Below are positions 18,446-25,478 of a DNA stretch of 64,000 nucleotides, piece by piece. Position 1 is the stretch's first letter. Each line of letters begins with the position of its first letter. This DNA comes from CAXQUZ01 sp942491145. GTDB lineage: Bacteria; Myxococcota_A; UBA796; UBA2385. The translations under genes and the position numbers were made by a program. The notes beneath the pieces were generated by a model. The model saw only the letters and a list, made by a program, of their open reading frames with translations, had not been told where the DNA came from and did not search any database. The DNA lies in contig CALOBC010000061.1 in the NCBI GenBank assembly GCA_942491145.1, positions 62,001-126,000 of the forward strand, read 5' to 3'.

Positions 18446-19975
18446 CTACCAGCCACCGGTGCCCCCGTCGTCGCCAACGTTGGCCGCATCAAACCCGTAG
18501 CTGGCGGCCAACATCGCCCGAGCTTCGAGCAGTGCCTCCACCCGCGCCTCCCGTTCCAGGGGCGACGCGTCGAGGGACAGCGGGCCCATGCCGATGAGCT
18601 GGTGGAGGGCCAGGAAGTCCTCATCGCTCAGCGGCGAGCGGCGGTTGAACTGCAGGCTCAGGGCGAGACCCTTCAGCTCCGACCAGTGGCGGGCGTGGGC
18701 ACCGAAGCTGTAGTCCTCCGTGCCCGCCACCCCTTGGTCTCGAAGCACCGCGTTGATGCTCGACACGGCCGATGCCGCGATGCTGGCCTCCCACGCCGTC
18801 AGCGCCTGATCCCGCCAGCCCTTGAGCGCGTCGAGCTCTTCAGGGGTGAGCTCCGCGCCGGCTGTCGCCGCGAGCAGCGTCCGGCCTTCCAAGAAGCCCA
18901 CCCAGGCGTCCTGGGCAAAGGTCGTCGGGACCGATGCGCCGGCGTCCAACCGGCCTGCCACACGGCTCTGCCCCCACTCCCACTCCCGAGTCAGGTCGAT
19001 GAAGCCGTCGCCGTCGGCATCGAAGGCGGCCGCGCTGTCGATGTCTGCTGGGGTGCGGGCGCCGTAGTTCCGCGAGGCACCGAAGTAGCCAAAGCCCTCG
19101 TCCCACGCGTGCTCCAGCGCCGTGAAGTTCTCGCCCTCTTCCGCCACCGTGTGATCGGACAGCAGGCCCTTGCCGGGCTCGTCGTCGTCCAAGTAGTCAT
19201 CGGCGGCTTGGGAGAAGCCAACGGCACCCTGGAGGAACTTGTCGGTGAGCTGGCGGAGATCATGGCCGTCCACCGTCACGTTCACACCCGGCAGCGGGTT
19301 GCCGTCCGGCCCCACCGGCACCTCACCCGAGGCAAAGAGCACCGCCTGAGTGTCGAGCTGGAGGAACCAGTGGCGAACCAGCACTTCGGGGCTCATCCGC
19401 GGGATGCTGTCCCACCCAGGGGTGCCGTCCAGCCAGTCATGGTGTTGGCCCACAGCGTCGTTGCCAGCGATCTTCTCGACAAGGTTCTTGCCGGAGCTGA
19501 TGTCGTCGTAGGTGGCTTGGAGGTTGGGCAGTGCGTCGCTGCCGACCTCGATGGACACCGAGCCTGAAGTGCTGCTGTCGAAGGAGAAGTAGAAGTCCAG
19601 CTCGGCCGAGACCTCACCGGGGTCGGGCTCAAAGCCGCCCTCCAGCCGCTCGCCGAGGCCACCCATGTGGATGCGGAGGTCTTGCTGGAGCACCTGCCTG
19701 AGGGACTGGCCCGAGTAGGACACCGAGCTGGACCCGTCGAAGGCGCTGGTGAAGCTGTAGAGGTCGGCATCCGCGTCCGAATCCGCGTCCGCGTCCGCGT
19801 CCGCATCGGCATCCGCGTCCGCGTCGGCGTCGGCGTCGGTGTCTGCGTCGGCATCCGTGTCGGCGTCTGCGTCGACAACGCCCGAGTCGTCCCCCTTCGA
19901 GCCAGAACATGCCGCGAGGCTGGCGAGGGAGAGGATCCAGATCCCAGAGAGGCAGAGGGTGCGAGAGGGGTTCAT
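18446..19975 (-). CDS. DUF4856 domain lipoprotein
   Basis: A 509-residue lipoprotein: signal with lipobox SLAAC (Cys23), then a long Asp-Ala-Asp-Ala/Thr linker (about residues 35-73), then a DUF4856 body with its typical blocks (LVEKIAGND; RHWFLQLDTQAVLFASG; FTALEHAWDEGFGYFGAS; DLTREWEWGQSRVAG; YSFGAHARHWSELKGLALSLQFN). DUF4856 genes are commonly found beside imelysin and TonB-receptor genes in iron-uptake loci, as here. Molecular function is unknown. ATG 19975 is preceded by GGAG at about 9 bases. It is the first gene after the Fur-like operator, so it is probably de-repressed under iron limitation. Confidence 0.85.
   Translation of the reverse strand: MNPSRTLCLSGIWILSLASLAACSGSKGDDSGVVDADADTDADADTDADADADADADADADADADSDADADLYSFTSAFDGSSSVSYSGQSLRQVLQQDLRIHMGGLGERLEGGFEPDPGEVSAELDFYFSFDSSTSGSVSIEVGSDALPNLQATYDDISSGKNLVEKIAGNDAVGQHHDWLDGTPGWDSIPRMSPEVLVRHWFLQLDTQAVLFASGEVPVGPDGNPLPGVNVTVDGHDLRQLTDKFLQGAVGFSQAADDYLDDDEPGKGLLSDHTVAEEGENFTALEHAWDEGFGYFGASRNYGARTPADIDSAAAFDADGDGFIDLTREWEWGQSRVAGRLDAGASVPTTFAQDAWVGFLEGRTLLAATAGAELTPEELDALKGWRDQALTAWEASIAASAVSSINAVLRDQGVAGTEDYSFGAHARHWSELKGLALSLQFNRRSPLSDEDFLALHQLIGMGPLSLDASPLEREARVEALLEARAMLAASYGFDAANVGDDGGTGGW
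19757..19873 (-). repeat. Asp-Ala hexanucleotide repeat (lipoprotein linker)
   Basis: A run of imperfect 6-base units (GAYGCS on the coding strand) encodes about 39 residues of alternating Asp and Ala with occasional Thr or Ser. It is an extended acidic spacer between the lipid anchor and the folded domain. Such repeats are prone to length change by slippage; in-frame changes would only alter linker length. Confidence 0.85.
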
Positions 19976-20026
19976 CGATGCTCCATGGCGCCGCAGCCGG
20001 CGTCCACCTGTCGGATTGAAGACCAT

Positions 20027-20041
20027 TGAAAGTGACTTTCA
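20027..20041. promoter_or_regulatory. Fur-like 7-1-7 operator
   Basis: TGAAAGTGACTTTCA is a perfect inverted repeat of two 7-base arms (TGAAAGT / ACTTTCA) around one central base. This is the geometry of the core Fur box (TGATAAT-N-ATTATCA), and it matches that core at 5 of 7 bases per arm. It is AT-richer than its surroundings, lies 51 bases upstream of the DUF4856 start codon, and covers the start point predicted from the adjacent -10 box, as expected for a repressor. It precedes iron-uptake-type genes. Another Fur-superfamily member (Zur, Mur) remains possible. Confidence 0.65.
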
Positions 20042-20044
20042 GTT

Positions 20045-20073
20045 TCTATACCCCACACATTCGAGATGCACAA
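20045..20073 (-). promoter_or_regulatory. Sigma-70-like promoter of iron-uptake operon
   Basis: On the minus strand a TTGTGC hexamer (20073-20068; 3 of 6 matches to TTGACA) and a TATAGA hexamer (20050-20045; 4 of 6 matches to TATAAT) are separated by exactly 17 bases. The predicted start near 20038 falls inside the Fur-like palindrome, giving a leader of about 60 bases. This is one of the few AT-rich spots in the window. Confidence 0.55.
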
Positions 20074-20142
20074 GGGAACACACCCGGCCCCACGACGGGC
20101 CGCAGCCCCCCTCCGGGACCACGCGTGCTCAGGCCACCAGGG

Positions 20143-21594
20143 TCAGTGGTGAATGGCCTTGAGCCGCACGTCGAGGTTCCAGGTGGGATCCTGTTCGGCG
20201 GTGTGGCAGTTCGTGCAGATGGCCTCGATGACACACACCGGGCAGCTGCCCCCGAGCCCCACGATGTTGTCCGCGGTGGGACCGGCCACATGGGCAGTGC
20301 CCGGTCCGTGGCAGCTCTCGCACCCCACCCCTTCGTCCACCCGAAAGTCCGCGAGTGTGGTCCGGCTCGCACCGAGGCCCACTGCAACCGGCGTGGCGTG
20401 GCACCGCACACACGCAGCCTCACCCTGCTGGCTCGTGGCCGCCAGCCTCTTCATGGCCCCTCCATGGGGGTCCTTCTTCAGCCACTTGTGCTCGGCTTTG
20501 TGGCAGCTCTTGCAGCTCGCCGCCCCCACGGTCGGTCCGTCTGGAAAGGCCAACAGCGGCTTGTCGGCCCGGCCTTCCTGAATCGCCGCGAGGCGCTCCC
20601 GCAGCGCGTCCATCTCCATCGCATTGGCGGCGAAGTGGTCGATGTGGGGCAAGCCCTTGCCAACCGTGAAAGCGACGCTGTGGTCGGCATCGTGGCAGCC
20701 CACACATGTCGCCCGGGCGTCGGTGGGCACGCCATCGTGCGGACCGGAGGGACCATGGCAAGCCTCACACTGGACGCTGCCCATGGGGTGCCCCAGGTCC
20801 CCCATCACAAAGCCCCCCGGCTCGCCGAGGCCGGTGACATGGCAGCCAACGCACGCTTTGTCTTCGTGGGTCTTGCTCTGGAACAACGTCCACAACGACG
20901 CGGAGTGGTGGGTGATGGCCATGCTGAGGCCCTCTTGCTCATGGCAAGACCGGCAGGCCACCTCGCCTTGGTAGCCCTCGAACCCCACGAACGGGGTCTG
21001 GGGGTGGCGGCGCATGCGGACGATGGCCGCGTAGCCCCGCTGGTAGGGGGTGTAGGTCTCGACCAGCTCGACCCGGACCATGCCCTCCGCCGGCGGCGAC
21101 ATCAGCGTGTCCACCGCGTTGGGGCCCGTGGTCAGGGGCCGGGCGATGTAGAGCGACGGCGTGCTCCGGGCGCCCACCGCTGCGCCAAAGCCCCGATCGC
21201 TGTCGACGATGATCTCGAAGGGCGGGGCAAAGGTGGCCTTGAACTCCGCAAGATCCGCAGGCTGGGAGCCGCCGTGGGCCACCCCGATCCATTGGAGGTC
21301 GCCCTGGATGGCCAGACCGTTGACCTCACCCATCACGTTGCGGCAGTGGGGGCAGGTGGGCGAGAAATAGAACAGTGCCGTCGGTCCCTGCACTTGGGCA
21401 CCCAGGGACGCCGGAAGGTCCACCGGCACGGGCGGATGGGTGGCCAACAGCTCAGCCATGCCCGCCGCCACTTGGCCCTCGGACCACGGCGGCGGCGCCA
21501 CCGGAGCGTCCTCGGCAAGGGCAGAAGCACTGACGATGCCCAGCAGCGCAAAGCAAGCAAGGGCGACAACGGCGAGGACGGACAGAGCGCGCAT
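20143..21594 (-). CDS. Thioredoxin-like / octaheme cytochrome c fusion
   Basis: A 483-residue exported protein with signal peptide ending ASALA. Residues about 45-175 form a thioredoxin-like domain with CPHC (81-84) and the cis-Pro loop STPSLY. Residues 205-483 contain eight CxxCH haem-binding motifs (214, 248, 276, 297, 361, 395, 425, 460) plus extra CPVC at 451-454, in the style of cytochrome c554/multihaem oxidoreductases. Likely a periplasmic electron carrier or redox enzyme; the disulphide-active domain suggests thiol-linked reduction. Needs the c-type maturation system, which is not in the window. It is upstream of, and on the same strand as, the Fur-controlled operon, but separated by 167 bases holding that operon's promoter. 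Confidence 0.88.
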   Translation of the reverse strand: MRALSVLAVVALACFALLGIVSASALAEDAPVAPPPWSEGQVAAGMAELLATHPPVPVDLPASLGAQVQGPTALFYFSPTCPHCRNVMGEVNGLAIQGDLQWIGVAHGGSQPADLAEFKATFAPPFEIIVDSDRGFGAAVGARSTPSLYIARPLTTGPNAVDTLMSPPAEGMVRVELVETYTPYQRGYAAIVRMRRHPQTPFVGFEGYQGEVACRSCHEQEGLSMAITHHSASLWTLFQSKTHEDKACVGCHVTGLGEPGGFVMGDLGHPMGSVQCEACHGPSGPHDGVPTDARATCVGCHDADHSVAFTVGKGLPHIDHFAANAMEMDALRERLAAIQEGRADKPLLAFPDGPTVGAASCKSCHKAEHKWLKKDPHGGAMKRLAATSQQGEAACVRCHATPVAVGLGASRTTLADFRVDEGVGCESCHGPGTAHVAGPTADNIVGLGGSCPVCVIEAICTNCHTAEQDPTWNLDVRLKAIHH

Positions 21595-21645
21595 GGCCGG
21601 CTACTAGCCCGCGGGCCCCCAGCTTGCCGGGTGGCCGGAGGCATG

Positions 21646-22152
21646 ATGGACGACGAGCGCCCCCCCGCACCCGACGACACCGCGGCGGCCGACACGGCCC
21701 ACGCCACCGAGCTGGTCCGCGCCGGCCTCGAACCCCTGCGCTTTCTCGTGGGCGAGTGGGTCGGCACCGGGATCAGCCACGGCGAGCCCGTGCGGGGCCG
21801 AATGCGCGCCACGCTCGAGGTCGATCAGACCTTTCTCATGACCCGCGAGACCGGCATCGCTGCCGACGGCACCGTCGACTTTGAGGATCTCGCCATCTAT
21901 CGCTGGGAAGGCGCCGAGCAGACCCTGAAGGTCCGCCACATGCAAGCCCCCGGCACCGCCCAAGAATACCACGTCGAGCCGGTCACCGTGCCGGATGCCC
22001 CCGATGGTGTGCAGTGGAACGCCGGACCCTTCTCCCCTCGTGTGCTGTTGCGTCCCGATGGACACGGCGGCCTGCACACCGAGGTGTGGATGGCGTGGCG
22101 CAGCAAGCCCGACACCGTGATGAGCTGGACCCGCGCCGAGGACCCTGCATGA
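21646..22152 (+). CDS. Small lipocalin/nitrobindin-like beta-barrel protein (tentative)
   Basis: A 168-residue soluble protein without signal peptide. The segment LEPLRFLVGEWVGTGISHG resembles the Pro-Leu-x-Phe-Leu-x-Gly-x-Trp-x-Gly-x-Gly opening of THAP4/nitrobindin-type haem-binding barrels and other lipocalin-like proteins, and the rest alternates short strands (MRATLEVDQTFLMTRETG; LAIYRWEGAEQTLKVRHMQ). The family His that binds haem is not evident, so haem binding is only a possibility. GGAGG at 21637-21641 supports ATG 21646, with ATG 21643 immediately before. Its stop overlaps the next start (ATGA), so it is co-translated with the RNA methyltransferase. Confidence 0.6.
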   Translation: MDDERPPAPDDTAAADTAHATELVRAGLEPLRFLVGEWVGTGISHGEPVRGRMRATLEVDQTFLMTRETGIAADGTVDFEDLAIYRWEGAEQTLKVRHMQAPGTAQEYHVEPVTVPDAPDGVQWNAGPFSPRVLLRPDGHGGLHTEVWMAWRSKPDTVMSWTRAEDPA

Positions 22153-23312
22153 GCCCCCCCACCGAACCTGACCTCCTCCGGTGTGCCCTGCCGGCGCCCG
22201 ATCCCGACCATGTCGCGGACTTGCGCAAGCCCTTTCGCTGGCACGCCGCGCTGGAGGGACTGCGGCTGGCCCGCAAGAAGCCCAAGTTCGCCGGGCCCAC
22301 CCTCGCAAAGTGGTTTCGTGAACAGCGCAGCATGGGGTCTCGGGACCGCCGGGTGGTCCAGCGGGCCATCTACGGCATCATTCGCCAGGAGCTGCTGTTC
22401 CTCCGAGCGGGCGCCCGGGGCGACGAAGACCAGCTGGAGCACTGGTGTGCGGTCCTGGAGGGGGAGCGCTTTGCCCACCTGGAGAACGGCACGCCCGCGG
22501 AGGACTTCGCGACCGCCTTGTCCCTCGGCTACCGCATTGCCAGCGAGTGGCTCGACGCGCTGGGCCCCGTGGAGGCCGCCCGCTTTGCCCAGCTCCAGAC
22601 CCATCGGGCGCCTATGATGGTGCGCGCCAACCTGCTGCGCTGCACGCGGGACGAGCTCCAGGCACGGCTGAAGGAAGAGGGCGTGGAGACCACCCCCTGC
22701 GCCATCGCGGCCCATGGCCTCGAGCTGCAAGAACGCGCCAATGTGCAAGCCCTGGCGAGCTTCCGCGAAGGCTGGATGGAAGTTCAAGACGGCAGCAGCC
22801 AGGCCTTCGTGGATGCCCTCCCGTTGACGGCCGGCCAGACCGCCTTCGATCTGTGCGCGGGTGCCGGTGGCAAGAGCCTCGCCCTCGCGGCCCAGGGCCT
22901 GGATGTGTGGGCCAACGACATTCGCCCCAAGGCGCTGAGCGAGCTGCGCCGGCGGGCGGAGCGGGCGGGGGCGGGCGTGACCATGGGCGAGCCCGAAGAT
23001 CAGGTAGACATCGCCATTGTGGATGCCCCCTGCTCTGGCACGGGCAGGCTGCGTCGCGAGCCCACCCTGCGCTGGGGACTGGAACAAGACTCGCTTCTGG
23101 ACGTGCAAGCCGAGCTGCTCTCCGACGCGGCCACGTGGGTGCGCCCAGGAGGCCACCTCGCCTACGCCACATGCTCGCTGTTGGCCGCCGAGAATGACCC
23201 CGCGCTGCCCGAAGAGATGGCCGAGTGGCCGCTCGTGGAGGCCCGCATGATCTGGCCCCAGGAGCACGGCACGGACGGCTTCGGCTGGCGGATCTGGCGC
23301 TGCCCCGAGTGA
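22149..23312 (+). CDS. RsmB/NOP-family RNA (cytosine-5) methyltransferase
   Basis: A 387-residue class I SAM-dependent methyltransferase. The C-terminal catalytic domain shows motif I (FDLCAGAGGKSLALA), the motif IV PCSGTGRLRREP with one conserved Cys, and motif VI YATCSLL with the nucleophilic Cys, followed by AEND as in RsmB. The N-terminal half is helical and fits the NusB-like/PUA-like region of RsmB-type enzymes. The probable product is m5C in 16S rRNA (the RsmB site C967 in E. coli), though other RNA targets are possible within this family. It is coupled by an ATGA overlap to the small beta-barrel gene. Confidence 0.88.
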   Translation: MSPPTEPDLLRCALPAPDPDHVADLRKPFRWHAALEGLRLARKKPKFAGPTLAKWFREQRSMGSRDRRVVQRAIYGIIRQELLFLRAGARGDEDQLEHWCAVLEGERFAHLENGTPAEDFATALSLGYRIASEWLDALGPVEAARFAQLQTHRAPMMVRANLLRCTRDELQARLKEEGVETTPCAIAAHGLELQERANVQALASFREGWMEVQDGSSQAFVDALPLTAGQTAFDLCAGAGGKSLALAAQGLDVWANDIRPKALSELRRRAERAGAGVTMGEPEDQVDIAIVDAPCSGTGRLRREPTLRWGLEQDSLLDVQAELLSDAATWVRPGGHLAYATCSLLAAENDPALPEEMAEWPLVEARMIWPQEHGTDGFGWRIWRCPE

Positions 23313-23322
23313 GACGACGGGC

Positions 23323-24321
23323 TCAACGGCCGACCGGGTCTCGCCAGGTCAGCCCCAGGCCCTCGTAGCTCTCGGCAAAGCGGTCGAGCACCACCCGCGA
23401 CGCATCGGAGCGGATCTCGCCGCTGGCGATGGCGGCGTCGATGAGGGCACTGTCGGGCATTAGCCCGGTGGCGTCCTTGCCTGCCGCGGTGGCTTCCCGC
23501 TGCAGCTCCTGGGCGCGCACGGTGAAGAAGGCCCGCAAGATCTTCTGTTGCTCGCTCAAGCCGTCGGTCGCGGGCGCACCGGGGGAACCCGGCGGGCCCG
23601 CGGCATCGGCTGGAGGCGCTCCCCCGGGCTCGGGAAAGTCCATGCCCACAGCATCATAGGCCTCACGAATCGGTCCCATGATCTGGCGAGTCTGGTCCGA
23701 GTCGAAGGTGCCAGACGCGACGGCAGCAGCTTGATCCGCCTTGGTGGGAAGTGTGACCGTCACCCCCTTGTCGGCGGCCGCTTTGTTTAGGTTGGCCAGG
23801 GTCGCCACCAGCCAGGTCTCGACCGCCTTGGGATCAGCGCCGGACGTGGCGGTTGGGGACAGTGGCGCAGCGCCGGAACTGGGCGAGGTCATCGGCAGCC
23901 GCGGCATGGGCATGCCGAGCGCCTCGTGACCCTTCGTCAACTTGGCCACAACCGTCTCCCCCGCCGGGCAGCCCAAGGAGCCCGCCTTGAGAATGGCGGC
24001 CTGTTCTTCTGCCGTGGGCAAGTACGGCGCAACGTCGATGCTGCGCTCTTTGCCCGCCGAGATGAGCGGCGCGGTGGTCATGTGCAGGAGCTCTGCCACC
24101 GACCCTGGAGGTGCACCCGTGGCGGCGACCTTCGACGGGGACACCGTGTTGGTGGGCACTCCTGTGGGGACCGTAGACACAACACCCGGGCTTGCGGCGG
24201 GGGCCGGCACGAGGCCGCCGGTGAGCAGCAGCACGATGACCACCCCCATCAGCACCAGGTTGGCGGACGCGAGCCCAACCAGCAGCCGCAGCATCTTTCG
24301 CGTGTCAGACCGGGTGCTCAT
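23323..24321 (-). CDS. Membrane-anchored protein with three internal repeats
   Basis: A 332-residue protein. An N-terminal signal anchor (LRLLVGLASANLVLMGVVIVLLL) is followed by a Pro/Ser/Thr linker and three related helical modules of about 45 residues: YLPTAEEQAAILKAGSLG...HEALGM, TLPTKADQAAAVASGTFD...YDAVGM and LMPDSALIDAAIASGEIR...YEGLGL. The shared pattern is Leu-Pro-x-x, a short helix ending in Ala-Ser-Gly, then a helix ending Tyr-x-x-Leu/Val-Gly-Met/Leu. I do not recognise the module. It is the last gene of a five-gene operon; its ATG overlaps the previous stop (ATGA). Confidence 0.8.
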   Translation of the reverse strand: MSTRSDTRKMLRLLVGLASANLVLMGVVIVLLLTGGLVPAPAASPGVVSTVPTGVPTNTVSPSKVAATGAPPGSVAELLHMTTAPLISAGKERSIDVAPYLPTAEEQAAILKAGSLGCPAGETVVAKLTKGHEALGMPMPRLPMTSPSSGAAPLSPTATSGADPKAVETWLVATLANLNKAAADKGVTVTLPTKADQAAAVASGTFDSDQTRQIMGPIREAYDAVGMDFPEPGGAPPADAAGPPGSPGAPATDGLSEQQKILRAFFTVRAQELQREATAAGKDATGLMPDSALIDAAIASGEIRSDASRVVLDRFAESYEGLGLTWRDPVGR

Positions 24322-25478
24322 GGGGCTTCCTCGGGGTCGGGGGGCTCAGTGGGGGGGGATGGGCGGCCTGCGGGCGGGCCGTGCAAGGGCTCGTCAAGCT
24401 GGACCCGGAGCCAGCGATCCAGCCGCCGCACGACCGGCCGCACCTCGGTGGCCCACTCGGTCGACACCACACGGCGAACGTAAGAAAAACCCACCGCCGC
24501 CAAGCCGATGAGCACCCACAAGACATGCACGAAGTGGTCGTTGCCGCCCCCGGTGCCCCCCGCGCTGGGCGCACCGGTCTGGCCGGGCGCCTCCGTGGAT
24601 CCCAAGGCGGTGGGCTCGGTCTGGAGCTCGAGGCCGGCGGCGGACTCGGTCGTGCGCAGTCGCACGAGGGCCTCGCTGCTGGACGGCAGAAAGACACTCA
24701 GCTCGCCGAGGGGCGCACTGTCGTCTCCCCCGGTCATCAGCGTGAACCCGAGGTACTGCGCGCGGGCCACTTCCAGCGCTGCGGCGTACACCCGGTCGCC
24801 CGCGTCGCCGTCGTCGGCCGTCTCGCCATCATCCATCAAGATGGCCGGCTCCACGCCATCCTGGGCGACCACCACCGTCGCGCCCTCGGCCAGCCGGCCG
24901 GCGGCTTGGTCATCCACCGAGAAGCGCACCGTGATGCGGTCGGCGCCGCCGTCCCCCGAGACCACCCGCTCACCGCTGGGTGCCGCACTGACCACGAGGG
25001 GCAGCGCAGCCGCGCCAGAGGCCGCCGGCATGGCGGGCGCACGGGTGTCGATGACCAGGCCGTCCACCACCGTCTTGGTCGCGACATCCGCCGCGCCTTC
25101 CGCGGGCAAGGCCACAGTGAGTCGGCCCACTTGCACGCCATCTTCGAGCACGCTGAACGTCAGCGACTCGGCGCGAGCGACCGTCGCCGAGACCATCCAG
25201 ATGCGGTCCCCGGGCACGTCGCCGGACACTTGGCCATCGTCCCGCAAGGGCACCGGCGCCGCCCCCGGTTGGTCCACCAGCAGCGTGGCCTTGGACAACC
25301 GCTGCTGGTCCCGGTCGTCGACAGCGACCCGGATCGTGAGCCCAGGCGCGTCGGCCGACTGAGCGGCAGCGGTGCCCCCCGCGAGCGTGAGGACGATGGC
25401 AACAAGGGGCATCATGGGCCGCCACGCTAACAGCCGCCGTCCCCCCATCGCACCCGCGGCATCCCAAGCGCCCACCAT
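24318..25478 (-). CDS. Exported two-repeat beta-domain protein with C-terminal membrane anchor
   Basis: A 386-residue protein with a signal peptide (MPLVAIVLTLAGGTAAAQ) and two related extracytoplasmic beta domains. Both contain a VD-D-Q/R...L...A-LV-V...DDG...GD-GDR block (about residues 50-150 as LRDDGQVSGDVPGDRIWMVS, about 190-290 as LMDDGETADDGDAGDRVYAAA), resembling choice-of-anchor/Ig-like modules that sit on cell surfaces. After a Gly/Ser linker there is a transmembrane segment (HVLWVLIGLAAVGFSYV) and a basic, Pro-rich cytoplasmic tail. The start ATG at 25478 shares a base with the upstream stop (TGATG), so translation is coupled. Function unknown. Confidence 0.78.
   Translation of the reverse strand: MVGAWDAAGAMGGRRLLAWRPMMPLVAIVLTLAGGTAAAQSADAPGLTIRVAVDDRDQQRLSKATLLVDQPGAAPVPLRDDGQVSGDVPGDRIWMVSATVARAESLTFSVLEDGVQVGRLTVALPAEGAADVATKTVVDGLVIDTRAPAMPAASGAAALPLVVSAAPSGERVVSGDGGADRITVRFSVDDQAAGRLAEGATVVVAQDGVEPAILMDDGETADDGDAGDRVYAAALEVARAQYLGFTLMTGGDDSAPLGELSVFLPSSSEALVRLRTTESAAGLELQTEPTALGSTEAPGQTGAPSAGGTGGGNDHFVHVLWVLIGLAAVGFSYVRRVVSTEWATEVRPVVRRLDRWLRVQLDEPLHGPPAGRPSPPTEPPDPEEAP

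Noticed and set aside
20026..21645. Long plus-strand frame opposite the cytochrome gene that runs into the small beta-barrel gene.
   Set aside because: The cytochrome on the other strand has eight CxxCH motifs and a signal peptide, so the plus-strand part is a shadow; only the segment from 21646 is protein-like.
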